A program made the translations under genes and the position numbers. The notes beneath the pieces were generated by a model that worked only from the letters and a program-made list of their open reading frames with translations, was not told where the DNA came from and did no database searches. Shown one piece after another: positions 46,415 to 55,829 of a stretch of DNA of 64,000 nucleotides. Numbering within the stretch: position 1 is the stretch's first letter; each line of letters begins with the position of its first letter. Source of the stretch: Verrucomicrobiia bacterium (lineage in GTDB: Bacteria > Verrucomicrobiota > Verrucomicrobiia > Verrucomicrobiales > Akkermansiaceae); NCBI GenBank assembly GCA_030432565.1, contig JAUIGV010000005.1, forward strand, positions 62,001 to 126,000, read 5' to 3'.

Positions 46415-47998
46415 ATGAATACTCCACCCAGCATCTTCAACGACGTCCTTGGCCCCGTGATGCGAGGCCCCAGCAGTTCACACAGTGCCGCCGCCAACCG
46501 GATCGGCCGGCTGATGCGTGCTCTTGCCAAAGAACGAATCGCCAAGCTGGTGGTTCGCTATGATCCCAATGGCTCGCTCGTCACCACCCACAAGGAACAG
46601 GGGAGCGATCTCGGACTTTATGGAGGCATCCTCGGCTGGACTCCCGACGACCCGCGCCTGCCAACTTACGAGCAAGTCCTGAAAGATCAGAACATCGAAA
46701 TCGATCTCCGATACGAAAGCTACGACGCACCCCACCCCAACTTTTATCGACTCGAAGCGCACGGCGTGTCGGGAACGATCTATTCATTCGACGCCATTTC
46801 GACGGGCGGCGGCATGATCGAAACCATTGCCATCGATGGTATTCCCTTCTCCTCGGCCGGCGACTACCATCACGTGCTTCTGTGGTCCAATGGCGCGCCG
46901 GAAATCAATTCGGACCTTCCGGCGGAAGTTGTCACCACCCACCAATCCGGGGACGGTCGACACCTTGTGAATCTCAGCCTCCGGGAAGAGCCTGATGAAG
47001 CGACTCTTCAGGCGCTGGCAAAGCAGTTCGATGCCACCCGCGTTCGACACCTGCCTGCCGTTCTCCCGGTCCTCGCCCGCAAGGAAATCAAGGTCCCTTT
47101 CTCCCGGGCCGGTGAAATGCTCGAAGCGGCCAACGCCGAAGAAATCCCACTCTGGAAAATGGCCCTGCGCTACGAAGCAGAACGCGGTGGCATCAGCGAA
47201 GAGGAAGTCATGGCCAAGATGGATCACATTCGATCAATCATGGAAGCCGCCATCGCTACCGGCCTCGCCGGCACGGAGTATGAGGATCGTATTCTCCCCT
47301 CCCAGTCTCCCGCATTCCAATTAGCCGAAAAAGAAGGCCGCCTCATCCCAGGAGACATCTCCAACGCCATCATCCGTTCGGTGACTGCGATCATGGAAGT
47401 CAAATCCTCGATGGGTGTGATTGTCGCCGCGCCCACCGCCGGTTCCTGTGGAGCCATGCCCGGAGCCGTTCTGGCCGTCGCAAACGGCCTCGGCAAAAGT
47501 AACGAAGAGAAAAATGGAGCCCTCCTTCTCGCCGGACTCATCGGCGTCTTTATTACCCTCGATGCCACTTTCGCCGCCGAGGAAGGCGGGTGTATGGCCG
47601 AAACCGGATCCGGAGCCTCAATGGCTGCCGCGGCCCTAACCTGGCTCGCCGGAGGCAGCAATGATCAGCAGATGGCAGCCGCGTCCCTGGCCCTGCAAAA
47701 CTCCTTTGGATTGGTCTGCGACCCCATCGCAAACCGGGTTGAGGCTCCTTGTCTCGGCAAGAATGTCATGGCGGCCACCAATGCCCTTTCATGCGCCAAC
47801 ATGGCCCTCGCCGGATACAACCACCTCATCCCTTTTGATGAAGTCACTATCGCGATGAACAAGGTGGCCCATCAAATTCCGCGCGAACTTCGCTGCACCA
47901 ACCTGGGTGGACTTTCCATCACGCCAACCGCAAACAGCATCGCCGAAAAATTGGCAGGGAAAGCGGGATGTGGATGCGGTGGTAAAGTGACCTGCTAG
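46415..47998 (+). CDS. L-serine ammonia-lyase, iron-sulfur type
   Basis: 527 residues from the ATG at 46415, where family similarity begins (FNDVLGPVMRGPSSSHSAAA); an open upstream extension overlaps the prepilin peptidase and is not real. The beta-type domain is N-terminal, the alpha-type C-terminal, as in one-chain enzymes. The [4Fe-4S] cysteines are likely in TAGSCGAMPGAV, VCDPIANRVEAPCLGKN and the GCGCGG tail region, with the block AAEEGGCMAETGSGASMAAA. It turns L-serine into pyruvate and ammonia, feeding carbon to central metabolism. The C-terminal CGCGG could be an extra metal site. Confidence 0.94.
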   Translation: MNTPPSIFNDVLGPVMRGPSSSHSAAANRIGRLMRALAKERIAKLVVRYDPNGSLVTTHKEQGSDLGLYGGILGWTPDDPRLPTYEQVLKDQNIEIDLRYESYDAPHPNFYRLEAHGVSGTIYSFDAISTGGGMIETIAIDGIPFSSAGDYHHVLLWSNGAPEINSDLPAEVVTTHQSGDGRHLVNLSLREEPDEATLQALAKQFDATRVRHLPAVLPVLARKEIKVPFSRAGEMLEAANAEEIPLWKMALRYEAERGGISEEEVMAKMDHIRSIMEAAIATGLAGTEYEDRILPSQSPAFQLAEKEGRLIPGDISNAIIRSVTAIMEVKSSMGVIVAAPTAGSCGAMPGAVLAVANGLGKSNEEKNGALLLAGLIGVFITLDATFAAEEGGCMAETGSGASMAAAALTWLAGGSNDQQMAAASLALQNSFGLVCDPIANRVEAPCLGKNVMAATNALSCANMALAGYNHLIPFDEVTIAMNKVAHQIPRELRCTNLGGLSITPTANSIAEKLAGKAGCGCGGKVTC

Positions 47999-48040
47999 AA
48001 TCACAGCCTCCCATTCCCGCTTGATCGGCAGCCTCGCGGA

Positions 48041-48661
48041 CTATTGATAAAAAGCCTTGAGCATCCAGTAGCAAAACGGGCCGGTCACCGCCACATAGAG
48101 CCAAAGCGGAAAGGTCTTCTTTGCCAATTTACGATGCTTCTCAAAATCCCGGGTCCAGGCATGTACGAAAGTCATCAAAATCATCGGAAAGCTCACCGCG
48201 GCTGCAATAATGTGGGTGAATAAAACGCCAAGATACAAGATCCGGAGATTTCCGAATTTCTCAAGCTCACCCTCACTCAGTTCACCGTTGCCATCAGCAT
48301 CACCAAACTTGGTTTCAAAGGTGGTGAAGTGATACACCACGTAAAACACGAGGAAGATCGACGATAAAATCAGCGCCGTCGTCATCAAGCGTTGGTGGAA
48401 TTTATGCTTCTTTTTGAGGATCGCTAAAATCCCACCCAAGAGACACGCCGCAACCAGAGTGTTCAGCAACGCAATCACTCCGGGAAGCGCCTTGATGAAG
48501 TCGTGGGCCGTCTCGTATTCGGGCGGAACATCAAATTTGTAGGGGGCCCTCATCAGCGCCACCAGCAACAGCACCACCGCACTGACGATCCAAACCACAA
48601 CTTTTAGCCTCCGCGCCTTTTCAGTCTGGACGGGTTGCTCCAGGATGCTCGATTTGCTCAT
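48041..48661 (-). CDS. DUF420 membrane protein with inserted EF-hand loop
   Basis: 206 residues, four to five membrane spans. DUF420 features: VIALLNTLVAACLLGGILAI, HQRLMTTALILSSIFLVFYV, YLGVLFTHIIAAAVSFPMIL and a C-terminal FPLWLYVAVTGPFCYWML, with His residues that may bind haem or copper. Between spans lies DADGNGELSEGE (about 120-131), a perfect canonical EF-hand loop, suggesting Ca2+ binding in an outside loop. DUF420 members are tied to caa3-type oxidase assembly. The start overlaps the SCO-like stop by four bases (48658-48661). Confidence 0.9.
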   Translation of the reverse strand: MSKSSILEQPVQTEKARRLKVVVWIVSAVVLLLVALMRAPYKFDVPPEYETAHDFIKALPGVIALLNTLVAACLLGGILAILKKKHKFHQRLMTTALILSSIFLVFYVVYHFTTFETKFGDADGNGELSEGELEKFGNLRILYLGVLFTHIIAAAVSFPMILMTFVHAWTRDFEKHRKLAKKTFPLWLYVAVTGPFCYWMLKAFYQ

Positions 48662-49359
48662 GATTCGGGTTCTTTCTCGTTCGATTCTGCGGGCTTCCTG
48701 ATCTCAGCCAGGGCTGCCCTGATCTCGCCACGCAATTGATCCAGAGGCAGTCCCTGGTCCCATTTGTGGACCAAAGTGTCTCCACGATAAAGCTGATATC
48801 CCATGTCGTGGGCCCAACGTCCTTTTTGCGCGATGTGGATCGGATCCGTCCGCTCCTTGATCGTTGTGAAATACATTTCCTTGGTCATGAACTCCCAAAG
48901 TTTCTCGCGCTCGGCACGAAGAAACCACCAATTGTTTTTATTCAACTGCAGTCCATCGCGAACGCTCGAAAGAAGCTCTTCGGTATCATTCTCGGGATCG
49001 ACCGAAAAGCAGACCACCAGAAACTCATCCTCATCCTTGAATTCATTATAAATCTCAACCAAGGAGGACTGGTTCCGCTCGGCGCACATCGGGCAGGTCG
49101 CGTAAAATTGCGCGGCCAACCAAACCTTGTCGTTCAAATCAGAGATCTTCACCGCCGCCCCGTCCTGCCGCTGCAATTCAAAATCAGATTTCAGAACCAC
49201 CAAATCACCGGAATCTTCCTTCCCGACGCCTGTCGCCGGAAGCTCATCATTCTTCTTCACCTTTTTAAGCCCGACCAACAGGAAGGACATCCCGAGCACC
49301 AGAACGCAGATCAGCGCAACGCCCGTATAGATGAGGGTAATCTTTTTCCTATCAGTCAT
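48658..49359 (-). CDS. SCO1/SenC-like thioredoxin-fold protein, membrane anchored
   Basis: 233 residues with one N-terminal span (about 9-29), then a thioredoxin fold: FELQRQDGAAVKISDLNDKV, AAQFYATCPMCAERNQSSLV with CxxC rather than the CxxxC of classical SCO, and FLVVCFSVDPENDTEELL. Its role is likely copper delivery to, or thiol reduction at, the CuA site of cytochrome oxidase. The spacing change suggests reductase work more than copper binding. It overlaps both neighbours by four bases (ATGA at each end), so the set is translationally coupled. Confidence 0.88.
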   Translation of the reverse strand: MTDRKKITLIYTGVALICVLVLGMSFLLVGLKKVKKNDELPATGVGKEDSGDLVVLKSDFELQRQDGAAVKISDLNDKVWLAAQFYATCPMCAERNQSSLVEIYNEFKDEDEFLVVCFSVDPENDTEELLSSVRDGLQLNKNNWWFLRAEREKLWEFMTKEMYFTTIKERTDPIHIAQKGRWAHDMGYQLYRGDTLVHKWDQGLPLDQLRGEIRAALAEIRKPAESNEKEPES

Positions 49360-50138
49360 TCCTGTCCTTTCTCATCGGGGTTTTCATAGAGGTATTTGAT
49401 CGAATCGATCAAAATTTCGCGCAGCTTTGGGGTCGTCATCGGAAGCGGATTCAGCTCCTCTTCAGGTGATTCCTTTTTTGCTTCCTCATACTTTCGTTCC
49501 ATCTCTGCGACCGTTTCGAAGTCCCATCCTTCGGTCACACCGGGGATTCCCCGGACAAACATATTTTGATCAAGCAAAACCAAACGCGTGTCGTAATCAA
49601 AGACGCCGTCTTTTTCCGTCGGGACGCGATTGAACCTCATCTTGGTCTTGGTGAATGAGCGCAATGATGTCTTGCCATCATCGTCGGCCACCACCCGTAG
49701 GACCTCGGGCTCCTTGCCATACTCCGCAAGGACTCCGGACATCCCCCCTGGGTCTGAGTTGGAACCATCGAGGACAAAGACGAGAATTCGGGGTTTTTTC
49801 GTTTCATCTTTGAAGGCATCCATCACTTCACGAAGAGCATCCAAGGAAGGTTGGGACTCTGGATTGGGAGTCTTCGGAAGCGTCAACACCAGAGTGACGT
49901 TTCCCTGAAGGTCCTGCAAATTCCGCTCTTTTCCGTCCGCCGTTAAAAGCTCGACCTCGGGTTCGGTAATCCGTGTTTCAAAACTAGGGCGCCGGCTGTC
50001 CGACGTCTCCTCCTGGTAACGTTTGTAGGCAAAAGTCAAAATCACTCCGCTCACGATCATGAAGATCACGAGCTTGATCGCGGTTGCTCGTAGTTTTTTC
50101 GGGTCCCGCTCGGCGGGCTCTAATTGGCTGACGTCCAC
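49356..50138 (-). CDS. Cysteine-less SCO-like paralogue
   Basis: 260 residues with an N-terminal span (about 20-40) and a thioredoxin-like body (PEVELLTADGKERNLQDLQG, VTLVLTLPKTPNPESQPSLD, RLVLLDQNMFVRGIPGVTEG) similar in order to the next gene's product. No cysteine is present in the whole chain, so neither copper binding by thiols nor redox activity is expected. It may be a scaffold or partner for the CxxC SCO protein. It lies 17 bases after ctaB and overlaps the next gene by four bases. Confidence 0.8.
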   Translation of the reverse strand: MDVSQLEPAERDPKKLRATAIKLVIFMIVSGVILTFAYKRYQEETSDSRRPSFETRITEPEVELLTADGKERNLQDLQGNVTLVLTLPKTPNPESQPSLDALREVMDAFKDETKKPRILVFVLDGSNSDPGGMSGVLAEYGKEPEVLRVVADDDGKTSLRSFTKTKMRFNRVPTEKDGVFDYDTRLVLLDQNMFVRGIPGVTEGWDFETVAEMERKYEEAKKESPEEELNPLPMTTPKLREILIDSIKYLYENPDEKGQE

Positions 50139-50155
50139 TTCGGGCGAAAACTAGC

Positions 50156-51115
50156 CTAAGTCCAAGCAAAGGCAAGACCGACCAACACAAGAGGCAGGTA
50201 GAGCAAAGTCCCGAGGAAGGCCTTCCGCATGGGAGCACGTTCGCCCGAGGCCCGATAGCTCAAAATCGGACGCATCAGGTAGATCACCAAAGCGGTGTGA
50301 GCGACCGCTACCCACCAGGGAAAGAGCCCAGTCGCGCTCCCTGCAATCACCAGCGACATCAGGCAAATCGAGAAAACGACAAAGAGCACCGAAGTCTTCC
50401 GCCCTGTCACATCGCCATTCGACCACATTTGGTAGCCCGCTTCTTCATATTCCTCGCGGCAGAGCCAGCTGATCGCGACAAAGTGAGGCAATTGCCAGAA
50501 GAACAGGAGCCAAAAAAGAAACCAACCGCCCCACGCCATCCAATCGCCTCCCGCGCCCACCCAGCCAATCAACGGAGGAATCGCGCCGGGGATTGCCCCC
50601 ACCAGAGTGTTGGTGGAATGCCACTTCTTCATCGGAGTATAGACAAAGACGTAAATCGCGATCGTTGCAGCCGCCAAAATAGCAGCTTCCGCATTTACCT
50701 TTGCGGCCAGATGAATCACCCCGAACGCCGCCAGGCCCCAGCCGATGCCGAAGGCCTTCATCACACTCATTCGTCGCGAAGGCAGCGGGCGATCCGAAGT
50801 CCGCTGCATCCGGGCATCGTCCTCGATCTCCATCAGTTGGTTAAAGGCCGCAGATCCGAAGGCCGAAGCAGCCGTCCCGATCAGGGTGTGGAGGAGGAGC
50901 CACCACTTATCAGCCATCCCCCCCACTCCTTTGGCTGCCAAATAGAAGCCAAAAAAGGTGGTAATCAGGACAAAGGTATTGAGACGCAACTTCGTGAGAA
51001 CTTGCAAATCCTTGGCGAGACTGGGAGTCTCTGGTTTGGCATCGATCGCTGGCAACGTCGCGAGTCTGGCCCCGTCCGCCCGTTCCCGCAATCCCGAGTG
51101 TGCCGGAATTGCCAT
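50156..51115 (-). CDS. ctaB: Protohaem IX farnesyltransferase
   Basis: 319 residues from the ATG at 51113-51115. It is a UbiA-family prenyltransferase with nine spans; the first Asp-rich motif is AAFNQLMEIEDDARMQRTSD and the second HFVAISWLCREEYEEAGYQM, with VYTPMKKWHSTNTLVGAIPG between. It makes haem O from haem B for cytochrome oxidase. It is the first gene of an assembly operon with two SCO-like proteins and DUF420; the oxidase subunits are not in the window. It is divergent from the Nramp-like gene, with 44 bases between starts. Confidence 0.95.
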   Translation of the reverse strand: MAIPAHSGLRERADGARLATLPAIDAKPETPSLAKDLQVLTKLRLNTFVLITTFFGFYLAAKGVGGMADKWWLLLHTLIGTAASAFGSAAFNQLMEIEDDARMQRTSDRPLPSRRMSVMKAFGIGWGLAAFGVIHLAAKVNAEAAILAAATIAIYVFVYTPMKKWHSTNTLVGAIPGAIPPLIGWVGAGGDWMAWGGWFLFWLLFFWQLPHFVAISWLCREEYEEAGYQMWSNGDVTGRKTSVLFVVFSICLMSLVIAGSATGLFPWWVAVAHTALVIYLMRPILSYRASGERAPMRKAFLGTLLYLPLVLVGLAFAWT

Positions 51116-51159
51116 TTTTCCTTTTCGGCAGCCCATCCATTCACAAGAATCCCCCACAC

Positions 51160-52851
51160 ATGAGCGAAAAAGACCAATACCAGCGCGAACTGGATGTCAT
51201 CGAGGAAGTGAAGGACAAGGGAGCCCTCGGAAAATTCCTCGGATATGCCAAGATCTCCGGCCCCGGCTGGCTGCAAGGCGCCATCACGCTGGGCGGCGGC
51301 TCTCTCATCGGGGCTCTTTACCTGGGAACCATCTCAAACAATGGCCTCCTCTGGGTCCAACCCCTCGCAATGGTTTGCGGCATCATCATGCTCTCCGCCA
51401 TCGCCTATGTCACCCTCTCAACCAAAGAACGCCCCCTGGGATTGATCAACGAGCACCTCAACCCGCTTCTTGGCTATTCCTGGCTCATCGCCACCATTAT
51501 GGCCAACATTGTTTGGACCATGCCCCAGTTTTCTCTGGGAACCGCCGCCATTCAACAAAACCTCCTCGGTCTGGAAGCGGGCTCAGGCGCTGAAAAAACA
51601 AGTCAGTGGATCATCATCCTGGTCCTTTTCGCCGTCGGTCTCTACGTAAACTATCTCTACCAGTCCGGAGGAAAAGGCGCCAAACTCTTCGACCGGATTA
51701 TCAAAGTCATGGTCGGGGTTGTCGTCCTTTCTTTCATTGCCGTTGTCGTTAGTCTGGCCGGATCCCTGCCTTGGGGTGAAATCACCACCGGTTACTTTCC
51801 GAATTTCTCTCTCCTGACGACCCCGGCCGAAGCCTATCAACCCCTCGTCGAGGCCTCGTCCAACCCGGAATGGTGGGAAAAGAAAATTCTCGGAACCCAG
51901 AAAGACGTCATTTTTACCGCCTTCGGCACCGCGGTTGGCATCAACATGACCTTCCTTCTCCCCTACACTTTGCTTAAGAAAAAATGGGGCCCGAAGCACC
52001 GCGGGCTCTCAATCACGGACCTCTCCATTGGATTGTTTATCCCCTTCTTTCTCGCCACCTCTTGCGTCGTAATCGCCGCCGCTTCTTCCTTCCACGGCAA
52101 GGTTGACATGGACAATCTGGCCATCGGCAACAAAACCATGCTCTCGGTTCCAGCCATTGAGAAGTCACTCGATGACTTTGAAGGCTCTCCCGATGAAAAG
52201 GCCGCCTTCCAGAAAGCCACTCTTGAGAATGCAAACGAGAACGATCGCAAGATCGCAGCAATGCTCGTGAAGCGTGACGCCGGATCGCTCGCCAAGACCC
52301 TTGCTCCCTTCACTGGTGATTTCGTCGCCCAAAAGATCTTCGGTATCGGTGTCCTGGGCATGGCGGTCTCCACGATCATCATCCTGATGCTCATCAACGG
52401 TCTCGCCTTCCAGGAACTCTTCGCCGGCAAGCAACTCCCCGGACAGGATTCGTCCATCGCCCTGTCCCAGAAGCGCCCGTATTTCCTCGGTTGCGCCGTC
52501 TCGGGATTCGTTGGCTGCCTTTTCCCTTTGATCTGGAACAATGCCGATGCAAAAGCAGCTCTCGCAGTTCCTACTTCCGTAATCGGGGGAGCCCTTCTTC
52601 CAATCGCTTACTTCACCTTCCTCCTCATGATGAATTCCAAGAAAACCCTCGGAGACCGACGCCCGGAAGGAAAGGCGCGCATCATCTGGAACACCCTCAT
52701 GATTTTCGCCACTGTCATGGCCACAGTCGGAAGCATCTGGGCGATCAAGGATAAACCATTCCACGCCGGAACCATCGGAATCTGCTTCCTCGCTCTCCTC
52801 TTTGTAGTAGGGACCATTTCCTTCATCAGGAAAGAGCGGGAGGAAAACTAG
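51160..52851 (+). CDS. Nramp-related divalent metal transporter, divergent
   Basis: 563 residues from the ATG at 51160, with 11 or so spans. It has the LeuT-like Nramp layout, but the TM1 metal site DPGN is replaced by the region SGPGWLQGAITLGGGSLIGA and the TM6 MPH site by INMTFLLPYTLLKKKWGPKH. These changes match NRAMP-related transporters that move Mg2+ or unknown substrates instead of Mn2+/Fe2+. A hydrophilic loop of about 90 residues (around 330-410) carries DDFEGSPDEKAAFQKATLEN. It stands next to oxidase assembly genes on the opposite strand, but a functional link is not shown. Confidence 0.85.
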   Translation: MSEKDQYQRELDVIEEVKDKGALGKFLGYAKISGPGWLQGAITLGGGSLIGALYLGTISNNGLLWVQPLAMVCGIIMLSAIAYVTLSTKERPLGLINEHLNPLLGYSWLIATIMANIVWTMPQFSLGTAAIQQNLLGLEAGSGAEKTSQWIIILVLFAVGLYVNYLYQSGGKGAKLFDRIIKVMVGVVVLSFIAVVVSLAGSLPWGEITTGYFPNFSLLTTPAEAYQPLVEASSNPEWWEKKILGTQKDVIFTAFGTAVGINMTFLLPYTLLKKKWGPKHRGLSITDLSIGLFIPFFLATSCVVIAAASSFHGKVDMDNLAIGNKTMLSVPAIEKSLDDFEGSPDEKAAFQKATLENANENDRKIAAMLVKRDAGSLAKTLAPFTGDFVAQKIFGIGVLGMAVSTIIILMLINGLAFQELFAGKQLPGQDSSIALSQKRPYFLGCAVSGFVGCLFPLIWNNADAKAALAVPTSVIGGALLPIAYFTFLLMMNSKKTLGDRRPEGKARIIWNTLMIFATVMATVGSIWAIKDKPFHAGTIGICFLALLFVVGTISFIRKEREEN

Positions 52852-52861
52852 TCACCCTTAA

Positions 52862-53236
52862 ATGTCTTCGGAATCCGACCCCTATCAACCTCCGGAGCAT
52901 GATTCGGAGTTCGGAGGGGTCCGGGACTTTGTCCCAAAAAGCGATTGGCACATTCGCATCGTTTACCTTCTACCGACGACTCTTTACCTCGCCGGAGCGC
53001 TGGCCCTGCGGGGCATCCTTACCCTCAGCGGCCTCAAAGTCAGCGGAGTCAGCCTCCCCGCCACCTGGGTCATCTTCGGAGCGCTTGCCCTTCCCGCTTC
53101 AGTTTATACCGCAAACTACTATCGCTTACGCGACCAGAACAACTTCGGCACGATGATCGTCATGGTTTGCATTCATTTTGTGCAACACGCCTTCATCCTC
53201 TTTGGAGCAGCAATCGTTCTGCTCATGTTTTCCTGA
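52862..53236 (+). CDS. Small membrane protein with DPYQPP N-terminus
   Basis: 124 residues. It starts MSSESDPYQPPEHDSEFG, a motif widely seen in small PVC membrane proteins, then three hydrophobic segments (YLLPTTLYLAGALALRGILT, LPATWVIFGALALPASVYTA, FVQHAFILFGAAIVLLMFS). No function known. It follows the Nramp-like gene by 10 bases and has a paralogue 42 bases downstream. Confidence 0.8.
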   Translation: MSSESDPYQPPEHDSEFGGVRDFVPKSDWHIRIVYLLPTTLYLAGALALRGILTLSGLKVSGVSLPATWVIFGALALPASVYTANYYRLRDQNNFGTMIVMVCIHFVQHAFILFGAAIVLLMFS

Positions 53237-53278
53237 ATTTTTCTAATTCCCTCTCCCCTCAATTCGTTTCCATTCCGG

Positions 53279-53638
53279 ATGATAACCGACAGCAATCCCT
53301 ACCAGGCCCCGGAGGAGGCTGAATTAACGCAGGATATCAGGCAAAGGTTTGAAAAATGGTCAAACCCCAGATTGGTCACCCTCTTTTTTTTCCCGGCCTT
53401 TACTCTCGCACTTTCCTTGATTGTAAGCCGACTCACCCACCATCTCATCCTGAGCGGTGTGGTTTTTGCAATCATCGCCAGCATCGGGGTTTCCGTGCTC
53501 AGCGCGCATATTCATACCGTCAGACAAGGCGCCAATTGGGGAACCCTCGCACTCTTTACATTCGTTTACCTCCTCGCCCAAACTTTCGCGCTTTTGCTTT
53601 GCACCGCCACCCTTTGGGTATTCGTCACCCGGTTCTAG
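53279..53638 (+). CDS. Small membrane protein with NPYQAP N-terminus, paralogue of the previous gene
   Basis: 119 residues. The N-terminus MITDSNPYQAPEEAELTQ again has the NPYQAP signature, and the same pattern of three spans follows (VTLFFFPAFTLALSLIVSRL, LSGVVFAIIASIGVSVLSAH, LFTFVYLLAQTFALLLCTAT). Overall identity to the previous protein looks low outside the N-terminus. No function known. Confidence 0.78.
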   Translation: MITDSNPYQAPEEAELTQDIRQRFEKWSNPRLVTLFFFPAFTLALSLIVSRLTHHLILSGVVFAIIASIGVSVLSAHIHTVRQGANWGTLALFTFVYLLAQTFALLLCTATLWVFVTRF

Positions 53639-53679
53639 GAGGGCTTCTCAGGCCGCAGCAGTATTTGCAGGGTTTTTCG

Positions 53680-54144
53680 ATGGCCGAAATGGCCCTTCAA
53701 CGCTTCATTGACAACATGTCTGATGGTTACGAAATGCCCCGCTCCGCCCGCGACGAACTCGACGGGATCGTTTACTTTCCCCGCCTTTGCGACAAAGTCC
53801 GCAAACATTACGCCGGAACCCTGCACCCCGAGTTCCACACCAATCTCGGCCTCGGCATGGACCTTTGGACCTGCCAATTCCTCGGAGTCGATTACAACGA
53901 CTTAAAAGCCCAAATCATCGCCGGAGCCACCGATGAAGATGCCCTCGTCTGGGCTCGCAAAAATGGCATCACCCGTCCCGATTACGAAAAAGCTTGGTTC
54001 CTTGCCTACATAAAGACCCGCGGCTTTCGCGATGATCTCAGCAAACGCCTCGCCGAACGAAAAAAAGAAGATCCCCGCACCGATCGCGAGGACATTCTCA
54101 CCTTCATGGACTACATTGAAGTCGACGAAGGACGCAGCATTTAA
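53680..54144 (+). CDS. DUF5069 protein
   Basis: 154 residues from the ATG at 53680 (another at 53689). A cytosolic helical protein: [60 protein letters not shown] and [12 protein letters not shown] match the DUF5069 family, small soluble proteins of unknown function. An upstream open extension crosses the end of the previous gene and is not used. It lies 13 bases before fumarase, so the two may share a message. Confidence 0.85.
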   Translation: MAEMALQRFIDNMSDGYEMPRSARDELDGIVYFPRLCDKVRKHYAGTLHPEFHTNLGLGMDLWTCQFLGVDYNDLKAQIIAGATDEDALVWARKNGITRPDYEKAWFLAYIKTRGFRDDLSKRLAERKKEDPRTDREDILTFMDYIEVDEGRSI

Positions 54145-54157
54145 TCCAACCAGATCC

Positions 54158-55783
54158 ATGACCGATTTCCACTACCAAGATCCGTTTCCCCTCGGACCCG
54201 ACCCCACCGAGTATCAGAAAATCACTTCCGACTTCGTCACTACCGAAACCATCGGTGATCGAGAAATTCTTAAAGTTGATCCAAAGGCTCTGACCCTGCT
54301 TGCCAACGAGGCCATCAAGGCCGTTTCCTTTAAACTCCGCACTTCCCATTTGAAGCAGGTCGCCTCCATTCTCGACGATCCCGAGGCCACCGAAAACGAC
54401 CGCATGGTCGCTCTCATGCTCCTCAAAAATGCCGAGATCGCCGCTCGCGGAATCCTCCCCGGCTGTCAGGACACCGGCACCGCCATCGTGATGGGCAAGA
54501 AAGGCGAAGGCGTCTGGACCGAAGCCAATGATGCCGAGGCTCTCTCGGCCGGAATTCACAAAACCTACCAGGAAGAAAACCTCCGCTACTCGCAAGTGTC
54601 GCCACTAAGCATGTTCGAGGAAATCAATACCAAAACCAATCTTCCCGCACAGATCGATCTCTACGCCGCTCCCGGATCGGAATACAAATTTCTCTTCATG
54701 ACCAAGGGCGGCGGCTCGGCCAATAAGTCCTTCCTATACCAGCAAACCAAGTCGCTGCTCAATCCCGAGAGCCTCATGGAGTTTTGTATCGAAAAAATGC
54801 GCAGCATCGGCACCTCCGCCTGCCCACCCTACCACCTCGCCTTCGTCATCGGAGGAACCTCGGCGGAAGCCTGCCTCAAAACCGTCAAGCTCGCCTCGGC
54901 CCGCTACCTCGACGAACTCCCGACTTCCGGAAACGAACACGGCCAGGCCTTCCGTGATATCGAACTCGAGGGCAAACTCCTCGAAGCTGCCCGCAAGATC
55001 GGTATCGGAGCCCAATTCGGCGGCAAGTATTTCGCGCACGATGTCCGCGTCATCCGCCTCCCAAGACACGGAGCGTCGTGCCCCGTTGGCCTCGGCGTGT
55101 CCTGCTCTGCTGATCGTCAGGCCAAAGCCAAGATCACCAAGGACGGAATCTTCCTCGAAAAACTCGAGGAGAACCCCGGCCAATTCATCCCCGATGAATT
55201 CCGCGACTGGAAATTTAAAGGAGTCGAGATCGATCTCGACGAAGGCATGGAAAGCACTCTCGCCACCCTGGGCAAATATCCCGTCACCACCGCCGTTTCC
55301 CTGACCGGCCACATCATCGTGGCTCGCGATATCGCGCACGCAAAGCTCAAGGAAATCCTTGAAGCCAAAGGTGACTTCCCCGACTACTTTAAAAAGTATC
55401 CGGTTTACTACGCGGGACCGGCGAAGACTCCCGAAGGAATGGCCTCGGGCTCGTTTGGCCCGACCACCGCCGGACGCATGGATCCATACGTCGACCTCTT
55501 CCAGGAAAACGGTGCCTCCATGGTGATGCTGGCCAAAGGCAACCGCTCCCAACAAGTCACCGATGCCTGCAAAAAGCATGGTGGTTTCTACCTTGGGTCG
55601 GCTGGAGGCCCGGCCGCCTTACTCGCCAAAGAACACATCAAGAGCCAGGAAGTCGTCGACTTTCCCGAACTAGGGATGGAGGCCGTTTGGAAAATCAAAG
55701 TAGAAAATTTCCCCGCTTTCATCCTGGTTGATAACAAGGGCAACGACTTCTTCACCCAGATCAGTCAATGCCCGGTTCATTGA
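54158..55783 (+). CDS. Fumarate hydratase class I (iron-sulfur)
   Basis: 541 residues from the ATG at 54158. The N-terminal domain has [20 protein letters not shown] with the first cluster Cys, [20 protein letters not shown] with the second, and [20 protein letters not shown] with the third; the C-terminal beta domain has [53 protein letters not shown] and [20 protein letters not shown]. It interconverts fumarate and malate in the TCA cycle, in the cytosol. Its length matches FumA/FumB (548) as a single chain. Confidence 0.95.
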   Translation: MTDFHYQDPFPLGPDPTEYQKITSDFVTTETIGDREILKVDPKALTLLANEAIKAVSFKLRTSHLKQVASILDDPEATENDRMVALMLLKNAEIAARGILPGCQDTGTAIVMGKKGEGVWTEANDAEALSAGIHKTYQEENLRYSQVSPLSMFEEINTKTNLPAQIDLYAAPGSEYKFLFMTKGGGSANKSFLYQQTKSLLNPESLMEFCIEKMRSIGTSACPPYHLAFVIGGTSAEACLKTVKLASARYLDELPTSGNEHGQAFRDIELEGKLLEAARKIGIGAQFGGKYFAHDVRVIRLPRHGASCPVGLGVSCSADRQAKAKITKDGIFLEKLEENPGQFIPDEFRDWKFKGVEIDLDEGMESTLATLGKYPVTTAVSLTGHIIVARDIAHAKLKEILEAKGDFPDYFKKYPVYYAGPAKTPEGMASGSFGPTTAGRMDPYVDLFQENGASMVMLAKGNRSQQVTDACKKHGGFYLGSAGGPAALLAKEHIKSQEVVDFPELGMEAVWKIKVENFPAFILVDNKGNDFFTQISQCPVH

Positions 55784-55829
55784 GGGGGCTGAAAATCACT
55801 CGTTCAGGTAAGCCACCTCATTTCGCGTT

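Noticed and set aside
53356-53679. Upstream extension of the DUF5069 frame
   Set aside because: It lies in a different frame over the previous small membrane protein gene, and the composition is implausible.
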